Positions 22,140 through 32,867 of a DNA stretch of 64,000 nucleotides are shown here, piece after piece. Origin of the DNA: Myxocyprinus asiaticus (Eukaryota; Chordata; Actinopteri; Cypriniformes; Catostomidae); contig NC_059388.1 of the NCBI RefSeq assembly GCF_019703515.2, forward strand, positions 4,367,979 through 4,431,978. The letters are read 5' to 3'. The notes under the pieces are model-generated. The model had not been told where the DNA came from, did not search any database, and saw nothing but the letters and a program-made list of their open reading frames with translations. Position numbers and translations under genes: made by a program. How positions within the stretch are numbered: position 1 is the stretch's first letter; each line of letters begins with the position of its first letter.

Positions 22140-22576
22140 TGTCATGGTTTTATGTGTTTTTGCTCATGTTTTGTGTTAATGTCTTGTGTTCCATGTCATG
22201 TTATTTCCTGTTTCCCTGCCAGGTCATGTGATTCCCTGTTTCATGTCATGTGGTCCCCTGGTCATATGATTTCATGTTTCCCTCCATGTTTATGTTTATT
22301 GTCTTGTTACCTTGTTATCAGTTCTGTCTTGTCATTGGTTATCATTGTCATGTTTCTCCCTTGTCCATGTATTTAAGCCTCATGTTTGCCATTGTCCATT
22401 GTCAGGTATTGTAAGTGTAACATTATTGGATTGTTTAAGTTGTCAAGTCAAGTTTATGTTTGTTTTGTTTCACGTTTGGATTTATGGTTGTTGGATTTCA
22501 CTTATGTAAATTAACTGCACATGGATTCTAACTTCATCATCATCTTCGTCAGCCTGTCTTTGCCAGCAACGTTACA
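22140..22576 (+). repeat. 3' LTR of the gypsy-like element
   Basis: 437 bp, TGTCATGG...GTTACA, followed by the target duplication CATAT. It contains the stretch (22412-22576) that is missing from the 5' LTR. Confidence 0.88.
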
Positions 22577-22601
22577 CATATAATATCGACGTAATGTTTA
22601 T

Positions 22602-23360
22602 TTATAAGGAAGCTAAAATCGTGGCCAGTATTGTGCTACTAGGATGATCTGCTCCTCGTCCTCCCTGACCTTGCACAGGGTCTGTGCAAGTAGGCTCACT
22701 GGGGGAAACACATATTTGCGTAGTCCAGGGGGCAAGCTGTGTGCCAGCGCATCTATACCGAGGGGTGCCTCGGTCAAGGCGTACCACAGCGGGCAGTGGG
22801 AGGATTCCCGGGAAGCAGACAGGTCTACCTGTGCTCGACCGAATCGACTCCAAATCAGAGTCTCCACTCTCCCCTGAGTGTAACCTGACGTGACAGAGCG
22901 TCCGCTGCGGTGTTGAGGTCACCCGGGATGTGAGTGGCCCGTAGCGACTTGAGGCGCTGCTGACTCCAGAGGAGGAGACGGCAAGTGAGTTGTGACATGC
23001 AATGGGAGCGTAGCCTTGGCGGTTGATGTACGCTACCGATGCTGTGATGTCTGTCCGGACCAACACGTGCTTGCCCTGGATCAACGGCCGAAACCTCTGC
23101 AGGGCGAGCAGTACTGCCAACAACTCTTGGCAGTTGATGTGCCAACGCAGCTGCGGGCCAGTCCAGGAGCTGGCGGCTGTGTGCCCATTGCATACGGTGC
23201 CCCAGCCCATCTTGGAGGTGTCTGTTGTAACTAGGCGCGCCTGGAGACCTGCTCTAGGGGAACCCCTGCCCATAGAAATGCAAGGTCGGTCCAAGGGCTG
23301 AAGAGGTGGCGACAGATCGGTGTGATGGCCACGCAATGTGTCCCACGGTGCCATGCCCAT
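22602..23360 (-). pseudogene. DIRS copy A RNase H region
   Basis: RNase H-type domain downstream of RT, the activity that removes the RNA template. Visible motifs are TTDTSKMGWGTV (first Asp), NCQELLAVLLAL (Glu) and VRTDITASVAYIN (second Asp). The frame shifts soon after, and the region following continues in the overlapping frame 22855-23193. The homologous stretch is 32985-33710 in copy B and within 42986-44689 in copy C. Confidence 0.75.
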
Positions 23361-23899
23361 CTCGGGACTCGAGTCTGAAGCCAGTGCTGAAGTGGTCTCA
23401 TATGCATCAACCCAAGCAGTGTGGCCACTGCTGAGGATGCCATATGCCCCAGGAGCCTCTGAAAAAGTTTCAGTGAATGCCTTCTGAATGCCTTCAGACA
23501 GTTCAGCACTGACTGTGTGCGCTCGTTTGTGAGGCGCGCTGTCATCGAGACTGAGTCCAACTTCTTAGCGGCCGGCCGCAAGACAGGTGGCGTCTGCTTC
23601 CTGTGGAGGGCTCCACGCCGGAGCTGGGCCACGGGGGCAGGTTGCGGCGGAGCCGGTGTTGTTGCTGGAGGAGGATGCCTTTGGCGATGAGCAGACAGGT
23701 TGCGGGGTCTTAAGCCGTGCTGGGGCAGGATATGTTGTAAAACCTCCATCTGCTTCTTCACCGCCAAGAAGTACTGGGCAAAGTCCTTGATGGCATCGCC
23801 AAACAGGCCAACCTGGGAAATGGGGGCGTCAAGGAACCGTGCCTTGTCCACCTCTCCCATCTCGACCAAGTTTAGCCAAAGCTGGCACTCCTGGACCAC
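23231..23899 (-). pseudogene. DIRS copy A gag-RT in-frame deletion fusion
   Basis: 222-codon frame. Residues 1 to about 112 are gag-like (CQLWLNLVEMGEVDKARFLD, then a Pro/Ala/Gln-rich stretch). From LDSVSMTARLTNERTQ on it is the RT thumb/connection region also seen in copies B and C (LFQRLLGHMASSAV). The fingers and palm with the YLDD catalytic motif are absent, yet the reading frame is kept across the joint. It cannot encode an active polymerase. Confidence 0.7.
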
Positions 23900-25073
23900 C
23901 AGAGAGAGACCGCGCCGTGACCTTCGTCACCCAGAGAGCAAGGTCGGTTGCCGAGCGCATTTCCTGCATCAATCCCGGGTCAGAACTACCCTCGTGCTGT
24001 TCTTTTAGTGCCTTGGCTTGGTGTACTTGCAGGAGAGCCATGGCATGCAGGGCAGAGGCGGCTTGTCCAGTGGCATCGTAGGCTCAAGCCGTCAGGGACG
24101 ATGTAAACCTACAGACCCTGGACGGGAGTTTCGGGCACCCACGCCAGGTGGCGGCACTCTGCGGACACAAGTACACCACGAGTGCCTTATCCACCTGGGG
24201 GATCACCGAATACCCCCTGGCCGCTCCGCCATTGAGGGTAGCGAGAGCGGAGGAGTTGAAAGACCGGGACTGGGCAGTAAAAGATGCCTCCCACGATCTT
24301 GTCAGCTCCTCATGCACGTCCGGGAAGAAAGGAATGGGGGCGGGCCGTGGCCGTGGGCGACACCCCGTGCCCAGGAACCGATCGTCGAGCCGCGAGGGTT
24401 CAGGGGAGAGTGGAGGGTTCCACTCTAGCCCGACGCTCGCGGCCGCCCAGGAAAGCATGTCCATCATTTCCGCGTTGGCGTGAGACTGGGTTCCCGAAGG
24501 AGGAAGCCCAGCCGAAGCCTCTGCGTAAGACTAGACGAGCCCGCTCTCCAATGCTGCGCTCGATAACTCATCATCTTCTGGAGCTCCAAACGAGAAGTCG
24601 AACTCACGCTGAGACGAGCCGCCGGTCTTGTGCAAGAGCCTGATCGGGGCAAGCGAGCGTGCTGGGGAATGGGAGGTCCGTGGGGGGATTCCTGGTGGAG
24701 GTGGTCCCATTGATGTCCCCAAATCGCCCCCAGTGCTAACCGATGCAGCCTCTAACCCGTAGGTAGAAGGACCAGTGCGGGGAGCCGCTGGGGTGGCTTA
24801 GTCGCGACCGCAATGTTGCCATGGCCATGTTCTCGCAATGAGGACATGACTCATCCACGAACGATGTCTCCACGATGTCTCCACGCCCAGACACATAAGA
24901 TAGCGATCACGGCCGTCAGAAGCGGAGAGATATCGACCGCAACCAGGAATAACACACAAACAGAAAGGCATCTTTAAAAAGACTGCTCTTTTAGAAAGAA
25001 AATATACTCTTTTTAGAAAATACTCTTTTAGTTGTCTCTGCCGAAGCGCCCAGGGGCGTTCTCTGCACTCCAC
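23900..25073 (-). pseudogene. DIRS copy A gag-like N-terminus, broken
   Basis: The rightmost frame (24798-25073) contains MPFCLCVIPGCGRYLSASDG, the same N-terminus as in copy C, with a Cys-rich putative zinc-binding start; the later CxxC seen in copy C is damaged here (YLMC). Further gag fragments are spread over frames 24464-24652, 24531-24722 and 24084-24467. Not translatable as one protein. Confidence 0.6.
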
Positions 25074-25179
25074 GGGTGCAGAGGGGGAGAAGCCACTGAA
25101 ATGTGCCGTAGAATCCAGCAGATGAGGTAAATGAACTACGCGGATGAATTCAGCTTCAACGAATAGAACCGCTCGGCTC

Positions 25180-25373
25180 CGAAGAGAAAATCTGAATCAG
25201 TGGTTGCATACCAGCTCCTTTTATACCCGTATGTCTGGGGGAGTGGCATGCAAATTCCACTCGCCAATTCTCATTGGCCTTTATTCAAAAAAGCAGAGGT
25301 GTTTGGGGCTCCCAAGAGTGACCCCTAGTGTCACTACATCAACACAACGTTGAGTGAGTGACAGATAGGGAAC
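25180..25373 (-). repeat. DIRS terminal repeat, copy A
   Basis: Matches the right ends of copies B and C and, inverted, the left end of B. Shared words include 'gtggttgcataccagctcct', 'gagtggcatgcaaatt' and 'gtgacagatagggaac'. Confidence 0.85.
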
Positions 25374-25669
25374 CACATTTAATCTTCATTGATTCTGTGC
25401 TGTAAGACATGAAAACTTCTTAGGAAGATGAATACTTTATAATTTATAGGCACTGTACCATTTGTAACTGAAAATATTGTTTTTCAGGTCACCTATTTTG
25501 GATTGGCAGGGGGTCTGACTGGAAAAGAAACTGTCTGGAGAATAATGTCAAAACTAATGATGAACCAACTGGTGAAGCAAATGAACTGGCGTGGAGTGAA
25601 TGGGAAGTATGGCTTTGAACCACTTGCCATTAAAGATGTTGTCCTCAGTAAGTTTTATATGTGTATCAT

Positions 25670-26149
25670 TGTAGCGAAGATGCCGGGGCAGTAATGTTAA
25701 GATCCATATGCAGTTTAATAAAAGTATAAACAGTACAACAAAGTAGCAAATCAAAGGGTAAACAAAAAGCAGGCAAGGGTTCGATACACAGGAAGACAGT
25801 CCAAGAAAGGCAAACCAAGTAAATTCGAGAGACAGAGGGGTAATCCAGTAAACAGGCAATAGGTCCAAAAACACACAAGCAAGCTGGGAAATACGATGAA
25901 CAGGCAGGAGTCAAAACACAGGGAAAACAGTAATGGTAAATAATGCTCAGAATTGCAGACTAGGCAGAACAAGACTTTGCACTGAATGCACAGTGAACTT
26001 AAATAGACAGAGAATGTGAAACAGGTGGGTGAGTAATCAGTTTGAGTGGAGGGTTATGGGAAATGTAGTTTGAGAGGGAAGGTTAGTACTCTGGAGATGG
26101 CGACCTCTGGCAGCATTCAGAAGAGATAGCAGGCGCTGCCGGTGTAACA
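25670..26149 (+). mobile_element. Solo LTR in intron (TSD ATCAT)
   Basis: 480 bp starting TGTAGCGAAGATGCC and ending GGTGTAACA, flanked by the direct repeat ATCAT at 25665-25669 and 26150-26154. TG...CA ends, a 5-bp duplication and no internal genes indicate a solo LTR, probably gypsy/Ty3-type. It sits 22 bp past the splice donor of the DUF4806-like exon. Confidence 0.85.
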
Positions 26150-26154
26150 ATCAT

Positions 26155-26853
26155 AGTGTTAATTCATTTTCATCGTTATAGGAAACACATTTACGCTTTC
26201 TTGCTGAGAGTTAGATGAGAAGATTGATAACACTGTCATGTCTAGATGCTAGATATGAAGCTGGAACCAGGAGATGGTTAACAGTGCAGCGTAAAATAAT
26301 AATACATTTTTAAATTATAATAATAAAAAACAATTTAGTAATGAAAAATAACCAATAAGAGTATCAATAAAGAACCGTATAAGGCATATCAATAAAATAA
26401 AGATAAAATTCTAACAATATACACAGCTCTTTAATAAAGTAAATGTATTTCTTATCAGATTACTTGGTTAATCAATATAATAATCGGTAGAATACTTGAT
26501 TACTAAAATAGCTGTAAGCTGTGTCCATTTACAGGCTTTGATACTTGCCAAAGTACTGACCATGCAGGGTGCCCAAACGTTTTTTATAGGCCTTTTACTT
26601 TTTTGTCATTTTTAAACTATAAAATATGTAAATTGTATTCATTTAAAATTAAATCTACAACACAATAAAGTCTGCAAAAAGTGAAGGGGTCTGAATACAT
26701 TCTAAAATGACTATATAACCCTGTTAAGTGCTATTTTTTCCCCATCTTTTCCAGTCTTTATGCTGAGTTAGGATAACTAGCTTCATGTTTGAACAGGCAA
26801 ACTTGTGCCATACTCACCTGACTGATCAATTATTTTTCTTTCTTTCTTTTAAG
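26155..26853. other. Intronic AT-rich DNA
   Basis: Lies between the first two DUF4806-like exons. AT-rich, with a pyrimidine tract (tttctttctttctttt) just before the acceptor at 26853. Nothing else seen. Confidence 0.6.
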
Positions 26854-27159
26854 AATCTGTGTGATGAAATGCAAGTACTGCCAGTGCGTCAGACGGAGAC
26901 ATTGAAAAGTTCATAAAAAGATGGCTGCAGCTTGCATCTGACAGAGATGGGGAAAGAAGAGAGCGGACCCTAAAGCAACAAATTCTTTCTAAGGTATGAT
27001 CCAATTGTTGTTACCATTTACCAGAGTTACAATTCATGTCTTCAGTATGAGGTTTCTGAGATCTATCTGACTAACTAACCATATGTGTCATTGTCTGTGC
27101 CTCCTTTTATCTCTCTCTTTCTGTCAATCTGTCCCTCTTTTAGGGTACACTTAATTGAG

Positions 27160-28689
27160 GAGGGTCCTGAGGTTTTCTAGTTTGTTTTTTTTTGTTTTTT
27201 TTTTTTTGCATTTGTTCATGTCTTTTTTTGCTAGTTCATATAAAGCTGCATGTTAATGTTAGGCTCCAAATAAATTCTCGTATTTCTCATATTTTCATGG
27301 TGTCATTTTTACTTGGGGAAAAGGAGCACATATGAATGTTATGGGGTAGGCATGGGGTAATACATGGGGTAGTAGGTGGGGCTGCCATGATAAAAAGAGG
27401 GTGAAAGGGCCAAACCCTCAATTTAATAAACTTGACATATTTTCAAAATTCTTAAGGCCAATATAAACTAATTTGTATAAGCCCGCCATTCCAGTTTGTT
27501 TTGCTTATTGTTTTTCATATAGATGTTTAAGCTGATGTAATGATGTATGTTCAGTGTTGCCAGAAGGCTCTGAGCTCACCTAAGATCTGAGTTTAAGGCA
27601 TGTATCTGCGAGGAGGATTTGACCGTCACAAATAGTTTAGAGCCAATCACGGTAAAACATAACACCTACAGTACACAAACATGAAACTTAAAGCCTCTAC
27701 ATTTAAAGCCTCCAAAGCCTTACAAACACTGAGAATGGATTTTACATTGAAAGAAATCTTCCATTCTGCAGTTCAGCTTTTGAAATGAAAAATATTTGCA
27801 TATTAAGTTTGGTTACACTTTATTTTAAGGTGTCATTGTTACAGTGTAATTATGCATTTAGGTATTGAGTAATATTAATGAACAACATGTACTTACTATG
27901 GGGTTATGAATACGGTTTGGTTTAGGGTTAGTTGCATGTAATTATACTGTTATTACTACAGTAAGTGCATGTAACATATGAAATTTTTTTCTCTACATTT
28001 TCATGCGTCCTCAACAGGTGGTTTCATGAATAGTATCACATACAAATACTAATAAATGTCATAAAACATGATTGTCCTCAGACCACCTATTTGTCGCCCA
28101 TAAAACAGATTGTATCTGGATGATCCCATGTTCAATATGTGACAAGGTCCATGATCAATTTATGAATTAAAAATCACATTTAGGTGACTCTATGATGCCC
28201 CCTGAACAACATACACCCTTTACAACCTCAAAATGTTACTGTCCACAAACCACCTAAACTTTTTAATTGGATAAATTGTACGTAGGATCTCCATAACTCC
28301 ATACTGTGACAACTTAGACACTTCAAACCTGCACTCCTGTGCTCATCTCAGTCTCCTCTATCTATGGTGTGAATTTTGAGAGAATAAGAGAAAGTCAAAA
28401 GTTTCATCCAAAAAACAAAACAAAAGGAGTTATTTTTTTTAATTATTTTTTTATTTTTTTTGCACAAAATATTTGACTTTCTCTAACCCTCTTGAAATTC
28501 AAAGCTGAAACCTATAACCCTGTGCTCATCTCAGTCTCCTCTATCTATGGTGTGAAAGTCTTCCCAGAGCTGAGATATGCAGATCCCACATACAATTTAT
28601 CCTATTCAAAATTGTCCACCAAGTGACTATTTTAGGCAATGCAAATAAATTGCACATGGGCACTTCCTGTCTTTTTGCTTAGTGTTGTA
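27160..28689. repeat. Downstream flank with dispersed repeats
   Basis: Contains the end of the DUF4806-like gene, then a dispersed repeat at about 27818-27990 ('ggttacactttattttaagg', 'cattgttacagtgtaattat') of a type common in fish. The block 'gtgctcatctcagtctcctc' occurs twice (about 28339 and 28520). No coding sequence seen. Confidence 0.5.
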
Positions 28690-28960
28690 GGAAGTGCCCA
28701 CGTCCAACTTATTTTAATGGATGCAAATACATGGTTCATGGACAGTCATTTTTAAGCATATTACACACATTTATGAGTTATAAACTGCATATATATGTTA
28801 CATTTTGTATGTACCTCATTCGCAAATTCACTTTATCTGTATCTATTTTTTATAATATATTACTATTTGCACTTCTGGCTGGATGCTAACTGCATTTTAC
28901 TGGCTTTGTACTTGTAATGTGCAAAATGACAATAAAGTTGAATCTAATCTAATTTTGAGA
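28690..28960 (+). repeat. Dispersed repeat and LINE-type 3' tail
   Basis: 28690-28830 repeats the block of 7715-8075. 28840-28957 ends 'caataaagttgaatctaatctaat', the sort of AT-rich short-repeat tail that ends jockey-group LINEs in fish. No RT remains. Confidence 0.5.
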
Positions 28961-29029
28961 AAAACAGCTGTATGGCACTCAGCACATCCCTCCGGTGCTA
29001 TTGTACCCACTTACAAATCGTAAACACTT

Positions 29030-29560
29030 TAACGTGGTCAAAGTGGACAAATAATTTGTCCTTGGACAGCCCCACCGCCTCCCATCACACACCGAGGATC
29101 CTCAGACCAACAGTGAGGAAGTTGTTCAATTTAGTGGGTAAATGGACAAATAGTGGTCAGCCCCGTCCTCTACCGGACACGCTCCAGGGGTCTGTGGTGC
29201 CCCAGGGACAAAGTCCTATATATAGTGGAAAGGTGGACAACTAGTGTGTTCGTGGTCAGCCCCGCCCCCTCCTGGAGACACCCCCAGGGTCCGTGGACAC
29301 CCAGGGACAAAGTCCTGTAATATAGTTGAAAAGTGGACAAATAGTGTGTTCGTAGTCAGCACTGCCCCCTCCCGGACATGCCCCCGTGGTCAGCCAATCA
29401 AAGGCTTGCTTCTGTGGGCTTTTCACCAAAATAGCTGGTAAGGGGCATTTAGTGGCTCCATGGGATGTGGGGGCAGTCCTTAGCCCCCCCTCCCGGGGAG
29501 GAAGTTATGCAATATAATGGGTATTTGGATGGTTAGGGTTTTCGTGGTCAGCCCCCACCT
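29030..29560 (+). repeat. GC-rich ~100-bp minisatellite
   Basis: Units begin near 29044, 29145, 29233 and 29334 with 'gtggacaaatagtg' and share 'gtggtcagccccgcccc' and 'ccagggacaaagtcct'. A more diverged unit reaches about 29560. Open frames here are by-products of the repeat. Confidence 0.75.
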
Positions 29561-29711
29561 TCCCCAAAAAAGAGTCCACCTGCGGTTTATTTGAATGGCG
29601 AGGGAGCCCATTGCAATAAGCCTGCGGTGGGATATGGTGGCGCCACCCAGCGTTCGGCTGCAGAACTGCAAGAAAAACGTCATGGTTTCTTGTGTAACCT
29701 CCATTCCCTGA

Positions 29712-29965
29712 TGGAGGGAACGAGACGTTGTGTCGATGTAGTGACACTAGGAGTCACTCTTGGGAGCCCGAGACACCTCTGGTCTTTGATAAAAGGCCAA
29801 TGAAAATTGGCAAGTGGTATTTGCATGCCACTCCCCCGGACATACGGGTATAAAAGGAGCTGGTATGCAACCACTCATTCAGGTTTTATGCTGAGGAGCC
29901 GATATAAGGTCCAGCCATTTCTGTCACTCACACAACATTGTATCGATGTAGTGACACTAGGGGTC
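29712..29965 (+). repeat. DIRS copy B left inverted terminal repeat
   Basis: Reads 'gacgttgtgtcgatgtagtg' at 29724 and on through 'gtataaaaggagctggtatg'. This is the reverse complement of the right ends of all three DIRS copies. A second partial copy of the terminal motif is at 29920-29965 and may be the internal complementary region typical of DIRS. Confidence 0.8.
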
Positions 29966-30725
29966 CCTATACGAAACGCCACAACTGGCTGAACTGTGTT
30001 ACGTGAACTGGCGGTGTGTGGTGGGCAGACTACTGTGTGCCTCATAGCCAGCACACCAGGTCGACACGTAACCTCCCCCAACATAGTTATGAGTGTTGAA
30101 CGGCCCTTTTTGGGGACAAGTCGACTACCCAAAAGATAGAGACAGGCTTAACCCAGTCGTGGCCTCTTTTCCCCTTCTTTTTTTCCACTCCCTAAAAAAG
30201 AAGGGGGATTATCCGACTGGGCCGCCAGGTCTAGTCGGGGGGTGTCCCTCCCAAGGGGAAGACACCGCAGAGACCACACCTCGCCTAAAGAGAGGGGGGG
30301 ATATTTAATTGGAAGAATACATCACATGGTCTTTCCAACCATGTGGAGAGCCTTCAAGGTAGATCCTGCCCAATGGGGGAGGAGTTACTACAAACATGGA
30401 GACTGGGGCAGAGGGGCTCTGGCCAAGGAAGACGCAGTTTGCCAAAAGGGAAACGAATTAGCGTAAGATATATAATCGCATGGGGTTAGCCTTACAGGGA
30501 ACTGCCACATGCGGAGCACCTACCCCAGAATAGGGCTCTTAGTTAGCACGTGTACTGGGCCGGCAGCGAGTCTCTCCGAAAACTCGACTGCCACAGGGCT
30601 CGGAGGAAGTCAACCAGGGAACAAAGTTTGTGAACACTACTGGGAATTAATGGCGCATGTCTTCAGCTCCAAGGGAGGTGGAAAGCGCTATGTGCAAGCG
30701 ATACACCCGGCCAGCTATCCCGGGC

Positions 30726-31617
30726 TTATCCGCTTGTGTTGCGTGCCACTACCTGGGACGAAACCAGTTCCACCCGGAGGTTGTAGAACCTTGCAAAGGT
30801 GGTGGGTGTTGCCCAGCCTGCTGCTCTGCAAATGTCTGTTGGAGAAGCACCCCCGGCCAGGGCCCAGGAGGCTGCTACACCTCTGGTAGAATGGGCTCGT
30901 AGCCCTACCGGGGGCGGCATATCCTGGGCGTGATATGCCATAGTTATGGCGTCAATGAGCCAGTGGGTGATCATCTGCTCTGAGACAGTGCTTCCTTTCC
31001 GCTGTGCACCAGAGCAGACAAAGAGCTGCTCAGAGATCCTAAAGCTCTGTGTGCAATCCAAATAGATGTGTAAAGCATGCACTGGACACAGCAACGACAG
31101 GGCTGGGTCTGCATCCTCCTGGGGCAGCGCTTGCAGGCTCACCACCTGGTCCCTAAAAGGGGTCGTGGGAACCTTGGGCACAAAGCCAGGTCGGGGTCTC
31201 AGGATCACATGAGAGTAGCCCGGACCGAACTCCAGGCACATTTCGCTGACAGAGAACACTTGCAGTTCTCCTACCCTCTTGATGGAAGTGAGCGCAGTCA
31301 GGAGGGCAGTCTTCAAGGAGAGTGCCTTAAGCTCGGCTGACTGCAAAGGCTCAAAGGGGGCTCTCTGTAGACCCTGAAGAACTACAGAGAGGTCCGATGA
31401 GGGAACGAGGCGTGGTCTGGGGGGATTCAGCCTCCTGGCGCCTCTCAGGAACCTGATGATCAGGTCGTGCTTCCCTAAGGACTTACCGTCGACTGGGTCA
31501 TGGTGTGCTGCTATGGTGGCAATGTACACCTTCAAGGTGGAAGGGGACAGCCTCCCTTCCAACCTCTCCTGCAGGAAGGAAAGCACTGATCCGACTGTGC
31601 ATCTCTGGGGGTCTTCC
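30726..31617 (-). pseudogene. DIRS tyrosine recombinase, catalytic part
   Basis: Tyrosine recombinase that would insert the circular DIRS DNA. From the Met at 31586 the frame has 286 codons with all four expected catalytic residues: Arg104 (SIKRVGEL), His232-x-x-Arg235 (AHSTRG), Trp258 in the third histidine position (GWATP) and Tyr268 (ARFYNL). Just upstream the same frame continues to a TA at 31618, where Tc1 has inserted. The N-terminal part (STRHQYAFKW) is on the other side, 32868-33000. The catalytic core is thus open and complete in motif terms, but the gene is split. Downstream of Tyr268 little family C-terminus is expected. Confidence 0.85.
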
Positions 31618-31619
31618 TA

Positions 31620-32867
31620 CACTATATTTCCAAAAGTATTCACTCATCTGCCTTTAGACGCATATGAACTTAAGTGACATCCCATTCTTAATCCATAGGG
31701 TTTAATATGACGTCGGCCCACCCTTTGCAGCTATAACAGCTTCAACTCTTCTGGGAAGGCTTTCCACAAGGTTTAGGAGTGTGTTTATGGGAATTTTTGA
31801 CCATTCTTCCAGAAGCGCATCTGTGAGGTCAGACACTGATGTTGGACGAGAAGGCCTGGCTCGCAGTCTTCGCTCTAATTCATCCCAAAGGTGCTCTATC
31901 AGGTTGAGGTCAGGACTCTGTGCAGGCCAGTCAAGTTCTTCCACACCAAACTCGCTCATCCATGTCTTTATGGACCTTGCTTTGTGCACTGGTGCGCAGT
32001 CATGTTGGAACAGGAAGGGGCCATCCCCAAACTGTTCCCACAAAGTTGGGAACATGGAATTGTCCAAAATCCCTTGGTATGCTGAAGCATTCAGAGTTCC
32101 TTTCACTGGAACTAAGGGCCTAAGCCCAGCTCCTGAAAAACAACCCCACACCATAATCCCCCCTCCACCAAACTTCACAGTTGGCACAATGCAGTCAGAC
32201 AAGTACCGTTCTCCTGGCAACCGCCAAACCCAGACTCGTCCGTTAGATTGCCAGATGGAGAAGCATGATTCGTCACTCCAGAGAACGCGTCTCCACTGCT
32301 CTAGAGTCCAGTGGCGGCGTGCTTTACACCACTGCATCCGACGCTTTGCATTGCACTTGGTGATGTATGGCTTGGATGCAGCTGCTCGGCCATGGAAACC
32401 CATTCCATGAAGCTCTCTATGCACTGTTCTTGAGCTAATCTGAAGGCCACATGAACTTTGGAGGTCTGTAGCGATTGACTCTGCAGAAAGTTGGCGACCT
32501 CTGCGCACTATGCGCCTCAGCATCTGCTGACCCCGCTCTATCATTTTACGTGGCCTACCACTTCGTGGCTGAGTTGCTGTCATTCCCAATTGCTTCCACT
32601 TTGTTATAATACCACTGACAGTTGACTGTGGAATATTTAGTAGCGAGGAAATTTCACGACTGGATTTGTTGCACAGGTGGCATCCTATCACAGTACCATG
32701 CTGGAATTCACTGAGCTCCTGAGAGCGGCCCATTCTTTCACAAATGTTTGTAGAAGCAGTCTGCATGCCTAGGTGCTTCATTTTATACACCTGTGGCCAT
32801 GGAAGTGATTGGAACACCTGAATTCAATTATTTGGATGGGTGAGCGAATACTTTTGGCAATATAGTG
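31620..32867 (-). mobile_element. Tc1/mariner-type DNA transposon, complete
   Basis: 1248 bp with terminal inverted repeats CACTATATT-CCAAAAGTATT at both ends, flanked by TA at 31618-31619 and 32868-32869, the standard Tc1/mariner target duplication. The terminal repeats differ at a few positions. It is inserted in the tyrosine recombinase gene of DIRS copy B in the same orientation. One open transposase frame spans most of its length. Confidence 0.95.
31702..32733 (-). CDS. Tc1-like transposase, intact frame
   Basis: Cut-and-paste transposase. I choose the Met at 32733 ([10 protein letters not shown], 343 residues), the usual length and start for this family; the frame is open upstream to 32817 (371 residues). 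Counting from 32817: helix-turn-helix paired-like N-terminus (residues 35-80), GRPR at 87-90, a second helix-turn-helix to about 140, then the DD34E catalytic triad Asp182 (WSDES), Asp273 ([10 protein letters not shown]) and Glu308 ([11 protein letters not shown]). A glycine-rich box ([11 protein letters not shown]) lies between. Residue 306 is Leu where Pro is usual in related copies. No stops or shifts, so it may still be functional, or was until recently. Confidence 0.9.
   Translation of the reverse strand: MGRSQELSEFQHGTVIGCHLCNKSSREISSLLNIPQSTVSGIITKWKQLGMTATQPRSGRPRKMIERGQQMLRRIVRRGRQLSAESIATDLQSSCGLQISSRTVHRELHGMGFHGRAAASKPYITKCNAKRRMQWCKARRHWTLEQWRRVLWSDESCFSIWQSNGRVWVWRLPGERYLSDCIVPTVKFGGGGIMVWGCFSGAGLRPLVPVKGTLNASAYQGILDNSMFPTLWEQFGDGPFLFQHDCAPVHKARSIKTWMSEFGVEELDWPAQSPDLNLIEHLWDELERRLRARPSRPTSVSDLTDALLEEWSKIPINTLLNLVESLPRRVEAVIAAKGGPTSY

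Larger units (their letters stand above)
20808..22576 (+). mobile_element. Non-autonomous gypsy-like LTR element with minisatellite interior
   Basis: Both ends are TG...CA (TGTCATGG / GTTACA) and the element is flanked by the 5-bp direct repeat CATAT (20803-20807 and 22577-22581). The 3' LTR is 22140-22576, preceded by a polypurine run. The 5' LTR (20808-21028) lacks its last ~160 bp, and primer site, gag and pol are missing. What remains inside is a coding-type minisatellite. A gypsy/Ty3 relationship is inferred from the LTR ends and 5-bp duplication. Confidence 0.85.
22623..25373 (-). mobile_element. DIRS-type retrotransposon, copy A (truncated, internally deleted)
   Basis: Minus-strand element related to copies B and C. 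From right to left: terminal sequence (ending 'gtgacagatagggaac' at 25373), gag-like region, then the end of RT and RNase H. The 3' part with the tyrosine recombinase and the other end is missing; the sequence stops at about 22623 beside the gypsy-like LTR flank. Most of RT is deleted, joining gag to the RT C-terminus in frame near 23570. Confidence 0.85.
25488..27158 (+). pseudogene. DUF4806-like host gene, 3' exons, with stops
   Basis: Three exons with consensus splice sites: 25488-25647 (acceptor tttcag, donor GTAAGT), 26854-26993 (acceptor tttaag, donor GTATGA) and 27144-27158 (acceptor tttag, ending in TGA). Exon 1 encodes a Gly-Gly-Leu start, then TVWRIMSKLMMNQLVKQMNW and GKYGFEPLAIKDVVL, which resembles the DUF4806 domain found in many fish and insect genes. 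Exon 2 continues in phase (IEKFIKRWLQLASDRDG) but has two adjacent in-frame TGA codons at 26862-26867. A poly(A) signal AATAAA follows at 27269-27274. Upstream coding exons were not found. Could be a pseudogene or an error at the exon start; domain name from memory. Confidence 0.6.

Noticed and set aside
22644..24483. Several plus-strand frames of 70-136 codons across DIRS copy A
   Set aside because: They are antisense to the gag and RT coding strand of DIRS, and similar antisense frames appear in copies B and C.
31781..32410. 209-codon plus-strand frame in the Tc1 element
   Set aside because: Antisense shadow of the intact transposase; no motifs of its own.
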